A DNA stretch of 64,000 bases from Pseudomonas crudilactis (GTDB taxonomy: Bacteria; Pseudomonadota; Gammaproteobacteria; Pseudomonadales; Pseudomonadaceae), in contig NZ_WXVV01000001.1 of the NCBI RefSeq assembly GCF_013433315.1, forward strand, positions 248,001 to 312,000, in the 5' to 3' direction. The position numbers and the translations under genes are program-made. This document shows positions 1 to 7,154 of the stretch, piece by piece. The notes beneath the pieces are model-generated. The model had not been told where the DNA came from. It was given only the letters and a program-made list of their open reading frames with translations, and made no database searches. Numbering within the stretch: the stretch's first letter is position 1; every line of letters starts with the position of its first letter.

Positions 1-389
1 AGATTGGTCACCCAGTTGTTAAGGCATGGAACGCCTTACTGGCTGCGACCCTTGCCGATAAAGGTCAACCAGCCGGTTCTTCATCGCGCATAGCCATACC
101 CGTAGCTGGGGGAGATACCAGAGCTGAAACAATCGCGCAGGATCTTGTTGAGGATACGGGCTTTATCGCGCTCGCCTCAGGCCCCCTTGAAGACTCATGG
201 CGCCAGCAACCAGGTACACCTGCTTACTGCACTGAGCTGACCTTGCCGGAACTCAAATTGGCATTGAATGCGGCAGACAAGTCACGGGCGCCTCAAAACC
301 GCGACGCACTCATTGCCAAGTTTATGACTCCCGGTAGTCAGTTTACTCACGAGCAAATTGTTGCCACCAACCGGGCAATGACGGCCTGA
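1..389 (+). CDS. NADP-dependent dinucleotide-binding reductase (C-terminal part)
   Basis: This is the last 128 codons of a gene that enters from outside the window; the first whole codon is at position 3 and the TGA is at 387-389. The protein reads through IPVAGGD, then DTGFIALASGPLEDSWRQQ, then PGTPAYCTEL. That order matches the C-terminal half of the F420-dependent NADP reductase/YqeC-like dinucleotide-binding family, where the Rossmann N-terminus binds NADP; that N-terminus is missing here because of the window edge, not a deletion. The substrate cannot be read from the fragment. Its neighbours, an SDR and HxlR regulator, suggest a redox or electrophile-response setting, which is inference. 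Confidence 0.65.
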   Translation, partial: IGHPVVKAWNALLAATLADKGQPAGSSSRIAIPVAGGDTRAETIAQDLVEDTGFIALASGPLEDSWRQQPGTPAYCTELTLPELKLALNAADKSRAPQNRDALIAKFMTPGSQFTHEQIVATNRAMTA

Positions 390-634
390 CTTTTCGGATT
401 AGGTGGGATCTGTATCTAGTATTCCACCCTTATTGATCGCGTAGCTAAGCTCTTAGTGAAGCCAGCGTCGCTCTTAGTTCTAGCCGTATTAGCTCCCAGC
501 TCAAAGTTGCCGCTTAGGTGTGGGCTGCCAGGCGCATTCGCCGAAGAACTGCCGGGAGGGTTACAAAGCTGCGGATGCACTTAACCGCTCCCATAACTGA
601 CATATTACCCAGCATTGGTTTTCCGCAAACGGGC
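390..634. other. intergenic region without a recognised gene
   Basis: Downstream of the reductase. No frame has protein-like composition, and I see no strong stem with a T-run. It ends at a suspected gene remnant on the minus strand. Confidence 0.5.
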
Positions 635-814
635 TCAGCGTGTTTTCAGCAACGCCTCAAAATTCGAAACCTGAATATCCGAAGCCCCGCTCAACATGTC
701 CCGCGCCAACGCCCGTCGCTTACTCAGCAACTCATCCAGCGTCGCCTCAAACGTCGGCATCGCGGCGTCTCGAACCGTTGGGAAGTACACGCTCGGAAAT
801 TTAGCGTGGTCGTC
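635..814 (-). pseudogene. possible 3' remnant of an alkyl-sulfatase-like gene
   Basis: The minus strand continues past the SDR stop into about 60 codons of quite protein-like sequence, with AMPTFEATLDELLSKR, then LARDMLSGASDIQVS, then EALLKTR and a stop. The ATL-x-LL-x-K plus LxSG-x-x-IxVS pattern recalls the C-terminal SCP2-like domain of alkyl/aryl sulfatases, but it ends earlier than those do and has no upstream part, since the SDR gene occupies that place in another frame. I read it as debris left by a rearrangement that put the SDR gene next to it. The family assignment is from memory of the motif and is weak; it could also be a chance frame. Confidence 0.28.
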
Positions 815-1556
815 ATCGGGCGCTATCGATGATTTGACCACCGTCCGGTGTCAGGCTGTAACCCGTCAGGAATTGTGCATCCTTGCTGGCGAGGAATAGC
901 ACGACAGGCGCAACGTCCTCTTCAGGTGATCCATAACGGCCAAGCGCGTTAGTAGGCGCAGGCGTATTGGCATCGACCCCCCATGTGTCAGCGACAGGCA
1001 TGACATTGTTGACCGTGATGTTGTCAGCGCCCCATTCCCTTGCCGCCGAGCGTGTCAGAGCACGTACCGCCTCCTTTGCCATGTTGTAAGGGGCATAACC
1101 TTGCAAGCCGATCACACCGGCCAACGATGCAAAATTGATAACCCGCCCTTCACCGCTAGCTTTGAGGTATGGATAGCAGGCTTGCATCGTCCGGAGATAG
1201 GCTATTGGCCCCATCTCGAAATTGCGTTGTAGCTTCTCGGTCGACAGGCCGAGAACCGATGAAGAGACGACTGAGGGGTCGAAGGCATTGTTCACAAGAA
1301 TATCGATGCGACCATATTCAACTACGACCTTTTCCACGGCGGCGCTGATTTGACCCAGGTCGGAAACATCACAGACTACTCCGAGGGCAGTACCGCCCAC
1401 TGCCTGGATCTCGGCGACCACACCTGCAACATTCTCAGCCGTCCGTGAAACAACGGCCACCTTCGCGCCTTCTTCTGCAAAAAGCTTTGCGGTAGCGCGG
1501 CCAATACCACGACCGGCTCCAGTGACGATGGCTACTTTTCCATTAAGTCGGGACAT
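813..1556 (-). CDS. SDR family oxidoreductase
   Basis: A 247-residue classical short-chain dehydrogenase/reductase, a cytoplasmic NAD(P)-dependent enzyme acting on an alcohol or carbonyl. The cofactor motif TGAGRGIG is at about residues 12-19, NNA follows in DILVNNAF near 88-95, the catalytic serine lies in VINFASLAGV, and the catalytic Tyr/Lys pair is YNMAK. The usual NNAG has Phe in place of Gly, a small departure. The start is supported by AGGAG seven bases upstream. It lies 12 bases after the DoxX-like gene on the same strand, so the two are very likely co-transcribed and probably controlled by the divergent HxlR regulator. The substrate is unknown. Confidence 0.85.
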   Translation of the reverse strand: MSRLNGKVAIVTGAGRGIGRATAKLFAEEGAKVAVVSRTAENVAGVVAEIQAVGGTALGVVCDVSDLGQISAAVEKVVVEYGRIDILVNNAFDPSVVSSSVLGLSTEKLQRNFEMGPIAYLRTMQACYPYLKASGEGRVINFASLAGVIGLQGYAPYNMAKEAVRALTRSAAREWGADNITVNNVMPVADTWGVDANTPAPTNALGRYGSPEEDVAPVVLFLASKDAQFLTGYSLTPDGGQIIDSAR

Positions 1557-1568
1557 GACGTTCTCCTG

Positions 1569-1976
1569 TTATTTAGGGGTTACTGAATGGGCCGCTGCTA
1601 CTTGCACGTAAGGTGACTGCACGTCACGAGCGGCGTTTTGGGTGAGGAAAGAAGTGGCCAGCAACACCAGGCAGATAGCCGCCGGTAAGGCTCCGCTAGG
1701 CTTTCGGGCATTGATATGCGCGAATGCTGAGAGCAGCAGGTGATAAAGCATGCCGGCGTAGGCGAGATCGCTAAGCGAAACGTTAATTCGTAGAAGGATG
1801 GCAACCACGGCCAGGATCTTCACCGCAATCAGCAGCGGCATAAGATTGGCGGGGTAGCCGAGGTCGGCGAGTGCTTGACGAACCCATTCCCTTTTGACCA
1901 GGTACAGGGTCGCCGAAGCTAGATACAACAACGACAGCAGTGTTGTGCTGATCCAGTAAATGTAGATTTCAATCAT
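1569..1976 (-). CDS. DoxX-like small integral membrane protein
   Basis: A 135-residue inner-membrane protein with four hydrophobic segments at about residues 4-26, 45-63, 70-87 and 96-113. Size, layout and the internal YPANLMPLL stretch fit the DoxX-like family, small proteins often placed beside oxidoreductases and HxlR regulators in Gram-negative bacteria. The biochemical role is not established for this subgroup. AGGAAAAG lies just upstream of the ATG. It is the first gene of a two-gene minus-strand unit with the SDR and is transcribed away from the HxlR regulator. Confidence 0.7.
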   Translation of the reverse strand: MIEIYIYWISTTLLSLLYLASATLYLVKREWVRQALADLGYPANLMPLLIAVKILAVVAILLRINVSLSDLAYAGMLYHLLLSAFAHINARKPSGALPAAICLVLLATSFLTQNAARDVQSPYVQVAAAHSVTPK

Positions 1977-1994
1977 GAGACTTTTCCTAAGCAG

Positions 1995-2004
1995 GTATTA
2001 ATAC
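1995..2004. promoter_or_regulatory. candidate HxlR operator in the divergent promoter region
   Basis: A perfect 10-bp palindrome, GTATTAATAC, lies in the 84-bp gap between the DoxX/SDR operon and the HxlR gene, directly followed by the palindrome GTCGAC. HxlR proteins are dimeric winged-helix regulators that commonly bind AT-rich dyads in the gap to their divergent targets. No matching site elsewhere was found by eye. Confidence 0.35.
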
Positions 2005-2060
2005 GTCGACTTAGGTCAAAGATGTCGCCTAATATGAAACTCTACAAGTAGGATGAAAAA

Positions 2061-2453
2061 GTGGTGCTTAGTATGGAAAACCAGACTATTGGTGAGCAGC
2101 AGATCAACATGCATGAGGAAATGCGTCGTGCATTTGCACTCCTCTCAGGCAAGTGGAAGCTGGAAATCATGTGGTTGTTGAACCAACGAATCTATCGCTT
2201 TGGTGAGCTTCGCAAAGCGATCAACGGCATCACGCAGCACATGTTGACGGCGCAACTGCGTGAGCTTGAGAACGATGGCTTGGTGTCCCGAACAGTGTTC
2301 GCCGAAGTCCCTCCGCGCGTCGAATATGAAATGACGGAAAAGGCCCGTGCGCTCGGGCCAACAATGGAAGCACTCGCGCTATGGTGGAGTGAGTATGGGA
2401 ATAGCGTGCCGGCAAAGCCAAGCTCACGTGGTCGTAAACCTAAAGCAGGATGA
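2061..2453 (+). CDS. HxlR family transcriptional regulator
   Basis: A 130-residue winged helix-turn-helix protein. The core runs from SGKWKLEIMWLLNQ (about 30-43) through YRFGELRKAINGITQHMLTAQLREL, which is the HxlR recognition region, to the wing GLVSRTVF and PPRVEYEMTEKARAL. The C-terminus is basic (SSRGRKPKAG). I keep the GTG at 2061 because AGGA lies at 2050-2053, about seven bases before it; the ATG at 2073 would sit about 20 bases from that site, though it gives a more usual HxlR N-terminus. It is divergent from DoxX plus SDR, its probable targets. No second cysteine-based sensor is visible, so the signal cannot be guessed. Confidence 0.85.
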   Translation: MVLSMENQTIGEQQINMHEEMRRAFALLSGKWKLEIMWLLNQRIYRFGELRKAINGITQHMLTAQLRELENDGLVSRTVFAEVPPRVEYEMTEKARALGPTMEALALWWSEYGNSVPAKPSSRGRKPKAG

Positions 2454-2496
2454 AGATGTAGGCGAAAGGAGTATTTTTTGAATTTGAGAGCTTGGA

Positions 2497-3426
2497 TCAG
2501 AGGGTCGCCGTACTCTGGATATCCCGAGAGGCCCCTTCGAGAGTTTCCCACAAGCTGCGCATCGTAGGATTCTCATTGGTTATCGAGCAGTAGGAGCGTA
2601 TCTCTAACCGTGTACTCCATTCATCACCACCGGCCTTCACTAACTGACCTCGTTGAAGCTCGTCAATGACTGCGCTTTGGGGCAACCATGCCACCCCGTA
2701 TCCCTCTATCGCCATGCGCATCAAAAGCATCGCCATGTCCGCTTCATAGCAGCGTTCCAGCACACTTACACATGGCCCATTTTTGATGACGATGTCCGCA
2801 ACGCGTCCCAGAAAAGTGGTAGCCGTGTAGGCGAGGTGTGGAACAGCTTTGGTTGAGGTGCCGGGTAAGCGGTACAACGCCTGCCCTTTCTTGTCAGGTG
2901 CACACAATGGGATGAAAGCGTCATGTCCCAACGTAAGGCTGCCGAATTTTGTTGGGTCTAGAAGTATAGGCGCCAAAGGATGGTGATAGACGATCATCAG
3001 ATCGCAACTCCCCTCCTCCAAGGCGATGACGGCGTCATGAATATTGGCGGCGACGACTCGGGCATTAAACTGTTCGTTGTGCTGCTGAAATTGAGTTAGC
3101 CACTTCGGCAAGAATGTCATCGACAGGCTATGGCCAGCAGTGACCTGAATGGAGCGACCTGGCATTCGCTCCACCTCCCGTAGGCTCGAGCGCAGTCTCA
3201 ATAGCCCCTCCAATGCCTCGCGCCCCTCATCGCAAAATGTGCGACCAGCCGGCGTCAGTTGGACAGGGTAGGTGCCACGATCCACCAACTCGGCACCTAC
3301 CCATTCTTCTAATGACTTTATACGTCTCGACAAAGCCGACTGGGTCACACACCTAGCCTCGGCAGCCCGCGAAAAATTCTTCCACTCCGCGACCGCCAGA
3401 AGATCGTCCAGCCACTTGATTTGCAT
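2497..3426 (-). CDS. LysR family transcriptional regulator, HypT-like subgroup
   Basis: A 309-residue LysR regulator starting at MQIKWLDDLLAVAEW. The longer open frame begins 16 codons earlier, but those residues do not look like a LysR N-terminus. The helix-turn-helix covers about residues 5-60 (NFSRAAEARCVTQSALSRRIKSLE), followed by the effector-binding domain with VTAGHSLSMTFLPKW. The AAHSLS-like stretch and overall layout are closest to the HypT/YjiE type. It is transcribed divergently from the symporter-racemase pair, so control of dicarboxylate or acidic amino acid use is more likely than the hypochlorite response known for E. coli HypT; that is inferred from position. Confidence 0.82.
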   Translation of the reverse strand: MQIKWLDDLLAVAEWKNFSRAAEARCVTQSALSRRIKSLEEWVGAELVDRGTYPVQLTPAGRTFCDEGREALEGLLRLRSSLREVERMPGRSIQVTAGHSLSMTFLPKWLTQFQQHNEQFNARVVAANIHDAVIALEEGSCDLMIVYHHPLAPILLDPTKFGSLTLGHDAFIPLCAPDKKGQALYRLPGTSTKAVPHLAYTATTFLGRVADIVIKNGPCVSVLERCYEADMAMLLMRMAIEGYGVAWLPQSAVIDELQRGQLVKAGGDEWSTRLEIRSYCSITNENPTMRSLWETLEGASRDIQSTATL

Positions 3427-3653
3427 ACTGACACCCCATGTCCCGAGGAAGCAGTTTACTGCCCCGCAGCCCACATGATGCAGCGATTTCGAAAACTATT
3501 CCAAAAGCGCATGAGCCTATGGGGATTACTCATCATGCCCCCACAAGACCGCCCCTAGAATCGAGACGTGGAAGCGAAGCCGAAGAGCTTCGACCGAATG
3601 ACACTTGTCTCCTGCCAAGTAAAAAAGCAAAAAAACCACTTGAGGATAGCTCC
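3427..3653. promoter_or_regulatory. divergent LysR/symporter promoter region
   Basis: This 227-bp gap is open in the symporter frame, but the encoded residues are not transporter-like and GAGGA at 3642-3646 points to a GTG start at 3654. It contains an inverted pair ATGAG (3511-3515) and CTCAT (3529-3533), a possible LysR contact. No convincing -35/-10 pair could be chosen by eye. Confidence 0.4.
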
Positions 3654-4940
3654 GTGAAGAAAAATAAACTTCCGCGTCGGATCGCAATTGGCATCGCCTT
3701 AGGCGTGCTTGTCGGTTGGGCGTGCCACCATTTCGCAGGGAGCGAACAAAACGCCAAGGAGATCGCATCCTACTTCTCGATGGTCACCGATATATTTTTA
3801 CGCATGATCAAGATGATCATCGCGCCTCTCGTGTTCGCCACCTTGGTGGGCGGCATTGCCAGCATGGGAAACTCCCGCTCTGTTGGACGTATTGGCCTAC
3901 GAGCGATGGTCTGGTTCGTCACCGCATCTGTGATCTCGCTGGCAATCGGCATGGGCTTGGTGAACCTTTTCCAACCTGGGGCAGGACTGAACATGGAGGT
4001 TGTCCAGCATGCGGCAACTCCCGTGGTGAACACCGGGGATTTCAGCCTCAAAGTTTTCATCAGTCACGTGTTTCCACGCAGCATCGCTGAAGCAATGGCC
4101 AACAACGAAATCCTGCAAATCGTGGTGTTCTCATTGTTCTTCGGGTTCGCCTTGGCGGGTGTGAAGCGCGCCGGTTACACGACGATTGTCGATGGCATCG
4201 AAGAACTGGCCAAGGTCATGTTCAAGGTCACGGACTTCGTTATGGCCTTCGCACCCATCGGCGTTTTCGCAGCCATCGCATCGGCTATCACCACTCAAGG
4301 TCTCGGCTTGATTGTTGATTACGGCAAGCTCATTACCGAGTTCTACCTGGGCATTGTGATTCTGTGGTGTGTGTTGTTCGGTGCTGGCTACCTGTTCCTG
4401 GGGCGCTCAGTATTTACCTTGGGCAAGCTCATTCGCGAACCTGTTCTGTTGGCGTTTTCCACCGCCAGCAGCGAGTCTGCATATCCGAAAACCATGGAGG
4501 CACTTGAGAAATTCGGTGCGCCGAAACGCGTGTCCAGCTTCGTTCTGCCGCTGGGCTACTCATTCAACCTTGACGGTTCAATGATGTATCAAGCGTTCGC
4601 CATCATGTTCATTGCACAAGCCTACAACGTCGACCTGGGCTTCACACAGCAACTGCTCATCCTGCTGACACTGATGATCACCAGCAAGGGAATGGCAGGT
4701 GTAGCGCGAGCATCGGTGGTTGTAGTGGCGGCGACGCTACCCATGTTCAACCTTCCCGAAGCAGGCATCTTGCTGATCCTTGGCATTGACCAATTCCTCG
4801 ACATGGCCAGGACTGCCACCAACGTGGTTGGCAACAGCATTGCGACTGCAGTGGTTGCCAAATCAGAACCACATGAAGAGGCTGAAGACGAGCCTGCAAA
4901 TGCATCTGTACTCCCGACCCAAACTGTAGCCAGCGCTTGA
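3654..4940 (+). CDS. dicarboxylate/amino acid:cation symporter (DAACS family)
   Basis: A 428-residue inner-membrane secondary transporter of the GltP/DctA fold, importing acidic amino acids or C4-dicarboxylates with H+ or Na+. Visible family marks are the serine-rich hairpin AFSTASSESAYPKTME, then GYSFNLDGSMMYQAFA and, near the end, GIDQFLDMARTATNVVGNS, the conserved D-x-x-R-T-x-x-N of transmembrane helix 8. The GTG at 3654 is chosen because GAGGA sits seven bases upstream and KKNKLPRRIAIGIALGVLVG is a normal family start; the 72-codon extension upstream is not. It is followed after 10 bases by the double racemase, so uptake of aspartate or glutamate enantiomers is a reasonable guess. Confidence 0.85.
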   Translation: MKKNKLPRRIAIGIALGVLVGWACHHFAGSEQNAKEIASYFSMVTDIFLRMIKMIIAPLVFATLVGGIASMGNSRSVGRIGLRAMVWFVTASVISLAIGMGLVNLFQPGAGLNMEVVQHAATPVVNTGDFSLKVFISHVFPRSIAEAMANNEILQIVVFSLFFGFALAGVKRAGYTTIVDGIEELAKVMFKVTDFVMAFAPIGVFAAIASAITTQGLGLIVDYGKLITEFYLGIVILWCVLFGAGYLFLGRSVFTLGKLIREPVLLAFSTASSESAYPKTMEALEKFGAPKRVSSFVLPLGYSFNLDGSMMYQAFAIMFIAQAYNVDLGFTQQLLILLTLMITSKGMAGVARASVVVVAATLPMFNLPEAGILLILGIDQFLDMARTATNVVGNSIATAVVAKSEPHEEAEDEPANASVLPTQTVASA

Positions 4941-4950
4941 GAACTTAGAG

Positions 4951-6441
4951 ATGAAAGGTAAATCGAAGCCGTCCAGCGAGTCATCGTTTGCTCGAAAATT
5001 AGGTATCGTCGGCGGACTTGGATCACTGGCCGGCGGCGACCTTTTCTACAAGCTGGTGAAGTCCCGAGCAGTTTTGGAAGATCAAGGCCGCTATCATTTC
5101 CTGTTTGAGCAACACCCCTTCAAGGACGTCCTGATGCCACTGGATCAGGGCGCCAATATGACCTCCAGAAAGTTCTACGTATTCCAGGTTTGCCAGACGT
5201 TCGAGGCTAGCGAAGTCAATGCAGTATTACTGCCTTGTTTCGCCAGCCACACCTTTCGAGAGGAGATCCAGGAAGAGATAGGAATACCCGTCCTGGATAT
5301 GATGAAGGCTCTGCGCAAGCACATCGATCATGTCGCTGAACCTGGCACTACGTTGGGTATCATCGCATCTGACTATGTCCGGCACTCCGGGTTGTTCGAG
5401 CGCTATTTTGGCGCCGACTTCAAGCTAATCTATCCCCATGACACCGAGCAGTCTGGGTTGATGGACGCCATGTATGGGGTAAACGGCATCAAAGATGGAC
5501 ATCTTGATGGGGTACCAGTGGAGTGTGTGTATCAGGCTTGCCTCTCACTTCAGGATCAGGGTGCCACGATCATTCTGCCCGGCATGACTGAGCTCTCATT
5601 GGTCTGCGGTGACCTTCAAAGACGTGGCCTGACTGTCCTGGATATCAACGATATTTATGCGACTTTTGCTACGTTAGAAAAAGGTCAGTCAACCCGCCCG
5701 CCATTCAAGCTTGGGATCGTTGGCGGAGTTGGGCCGGCGGCAACAGTGGACTTCATGGGTAAGGTTGTGGCGCACACACCCGCCGGTCGCGACCAGGAGC
5801 ACATCAAAATGGTGGTAGAACAAAACCCCCAGATTCCTGATCGCACAGCCAACCTGCTGAATGATGAAACTGATCCGACGATGGCGATGTACGCAACGTG
5901 CAAGCGACTGGAAAGCGCTGGCGCCAATGCCATAGCGATTCCGTGCAATACCGCTCATGCATTTGTTGAGCGCATCCAGGCTCACCTTCGCGTACCCATT
6001 GTGAACATGCTGACTGAAACCGTAGAGGCAATCGTACAGCGGTACGGCGCTGGCAAAATCGTTGGACTGCTTGCGACCTCCGGCACGATAAAAAGTCAGG
6101 TGTATCACGAGGCAGCCCGGCGGGCAGGACTTCAAATCATCATCCCTGGCGCGGACTACCAAACGCTGGTTATGGAGTCAATATACGGAGATCGCGGAAT
6201 CAAGGCGGGTTTTACAGATGGCATCTGCAAAGATCAGTTACTGACCGCTGCAGAGCACCTTTGTGAACTAGGTGCGGATGTGCTCATCTTAGGGTGCACA
6301 GAGCTCCCATTGGTGCTTGAGCATAGTGAATCCTTCGTCATCAAAAAACATGAGGTAGCACTGGTCGATCCGACAACCATTCTGGCGCTGAAGTGTATCG
6401 AACTCGCAGGCGTAAACTCGATCAAGGCACCTATTCACTGA
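4951..6441 (+). CDS. tandem fused aspartate/glutamate racemase-family protein
   Basis: A 496-residue cytoplasmic protein made of two complete Asp/Glu racemase-superfamily units, about 15-240 and 252-490; single-unit members are about 230-250 residues. Both halves begin with the same signature, LGIVGGLGS (17-25) and LGIVGGVGP (254-262). The C-terminal half keeps both catalytic cysteines: Cys332 in PCNTAHAF and Cys449 in LGCTELPLV. The N-terminal half has Cys96 in PCFASHTF, but the second motif reads LPGMTELSLV, with Met212 where the cysteine belongs. A two-base racemase could therefore work only in the C-terminal half. It is 10 bases behind the symporter, so the pair probably imports and interconverts or metabolises D/L acidic amino acids. 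Substrate is inferred. Confidence 0.82.
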   Translation: MKGKSKPSSESSFARKLGIVGGLGSLAGGDLFYKLVKSRAVLEDQGRYHFLFEQHPFKDVLMPLDQGANMTSRKFYVFQVCQTFEASEVNAVLLPCFASHTFREEIQEEIGIPVLDMMKALRKHIDHVAEPGTTLGIIASDYVRHSGLFERYFGADFKLIYPHDTEQSGLMDAMYGVNGIKDGHLDGVPVECVYQACLSLQDQGATIILPGMTELSLVCGDLQRRGLTVLDINDIYATFATLEKGQSTRPPFKLGIVGGVGPAATVDFMGKVVAHTPAGRDQEHIKMVVEQNPQIPDRTANLLNDETDPTMAMYATCKRLESAGANAIAIPCNTAHAFVERIQAHLRVPIVNMLTETVEAIVQRYGAGKIVGLLATSGTIKSQVYHEAARRAGLQIIIPGADYQTLVMESIYGDRGIKAGFTDGICKDQLLTAAEHLCELGADVLILGCTELPLVLEHSESFVIKKHEVALVDPTTILALKCIELAGVNSIKAPIH

Positions 6442-7107
6442 CAAAATAAAACATGCATCATGTCACTGAGCCGGCTCAAGTCGTCATGTCATAAGAATTG
6501 TCGAGATACCTGCCGTAGCCCCCGCAGCCATTGAGGGGCAGGCCTGAAGGGCGGGGGCGATAAACCCGATAGGGAACGCCCCAGTCGAAACTCGTACTTT
6601 CGAGTTCAACGGCGAAAGAAACGGTCTAGTACCAGCAGCGCAACTACACCGATCGCGATTGCAGCAACTGGCTTCTCTTTTACGAACGTTGAATCGCCCC
6701 CGGGTTTCGTAGAAACCTCCAACCCCAGCAAACCAATTACGCGGATGCAAATATTTGGTCGAACACAGCCGATCGGAGTCGCTGCTCTAGAGCGAGAGCG
6801 GATTAACTTGTCCTTCATGAGCCCTGCACCCTTCCTCCAGATCCAACGAGGAGTTACACCGAAAGTCAGCCACTGCCATACTGGAATCCGTGATAAATCG
6901 CCGCTCGCGAGCGCTCTCGCACCCTGTGTAACTGGGGGCAAAACCGGGGGCATCGTTAGTTTTTTATGACCTAAAACTACCGTCCTAGAGCCCAGTCAAA
7001 ATGTTCTTTGGGGATCCGGATAGTCTCTAGGGGTCTTCTCCGCTATTCGATAGACCGGTCTGAGGCTTTCAGCGGAACAGTGGAAGCAATAAAACTGCGG
7101 ATGTCGG
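6442..7107. other. long gap with no well-supported gene
   Basis: About 670 bp between the racemase stop and the chemoreceptor terminator. One minus-strand frame (6606-6818) is listed separately as a weak candidate; other open frames overlap each other and have arginine- and cysteine-rich shadow composition. No repeat, RNA gene or terminator was recognised. Confidence 0.5.
6606..6818 (-). CDS. hypothetical small protein with a C-terminal membrane segment
   Basis: A 70-residue frame whose last 25 residues, VKEKPVAAIAIGVV then ALLVLDRFFRR, form one hydrophobic helix closed by arginines, like tail-anchored DUF883/ElaB-type proteins. GGAGGAAGG precedes the ATG, but at an unusually long distance of about 15 bases. 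The N-terminal part (KDKLIRSRSRAATP) is basic and unrecognised. It may be a real small membrane protein, the eroded end of a former gene, or noise. The open frame extends upstream to 6953 without recognisable similarity. Confidence 0.25.
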   Translation of the reverse strand: MKDKLIRSRSRAATPIGCVRPNICIRVIGLLGLEVSTKPGGDSTFVKEKPVAAIAIGVVALLVLDRFFRR

Positions 7108-7145
7108 CCGAATGAAAACGGTGAGTGCTCACCGTTTTCATTCGG
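7108..7145. terminator. perfect 18-bp inverted repeat after the chemoreceptor gene
   Basis: Arms at 7108-7125 and 7128-7145 are exact reverse complements around a two-base centre and contain GAAAAC/GTTTTC. It begins nine bases past the minus-strand stop of the chemoreceptor, the place expected for its terminator. There is no extended T-run after the stem on either strand, so it may act as a hairpin stabiliser as well. Confidence 0.6.
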
Positions 7146-7154
7146 GTCGGGATA

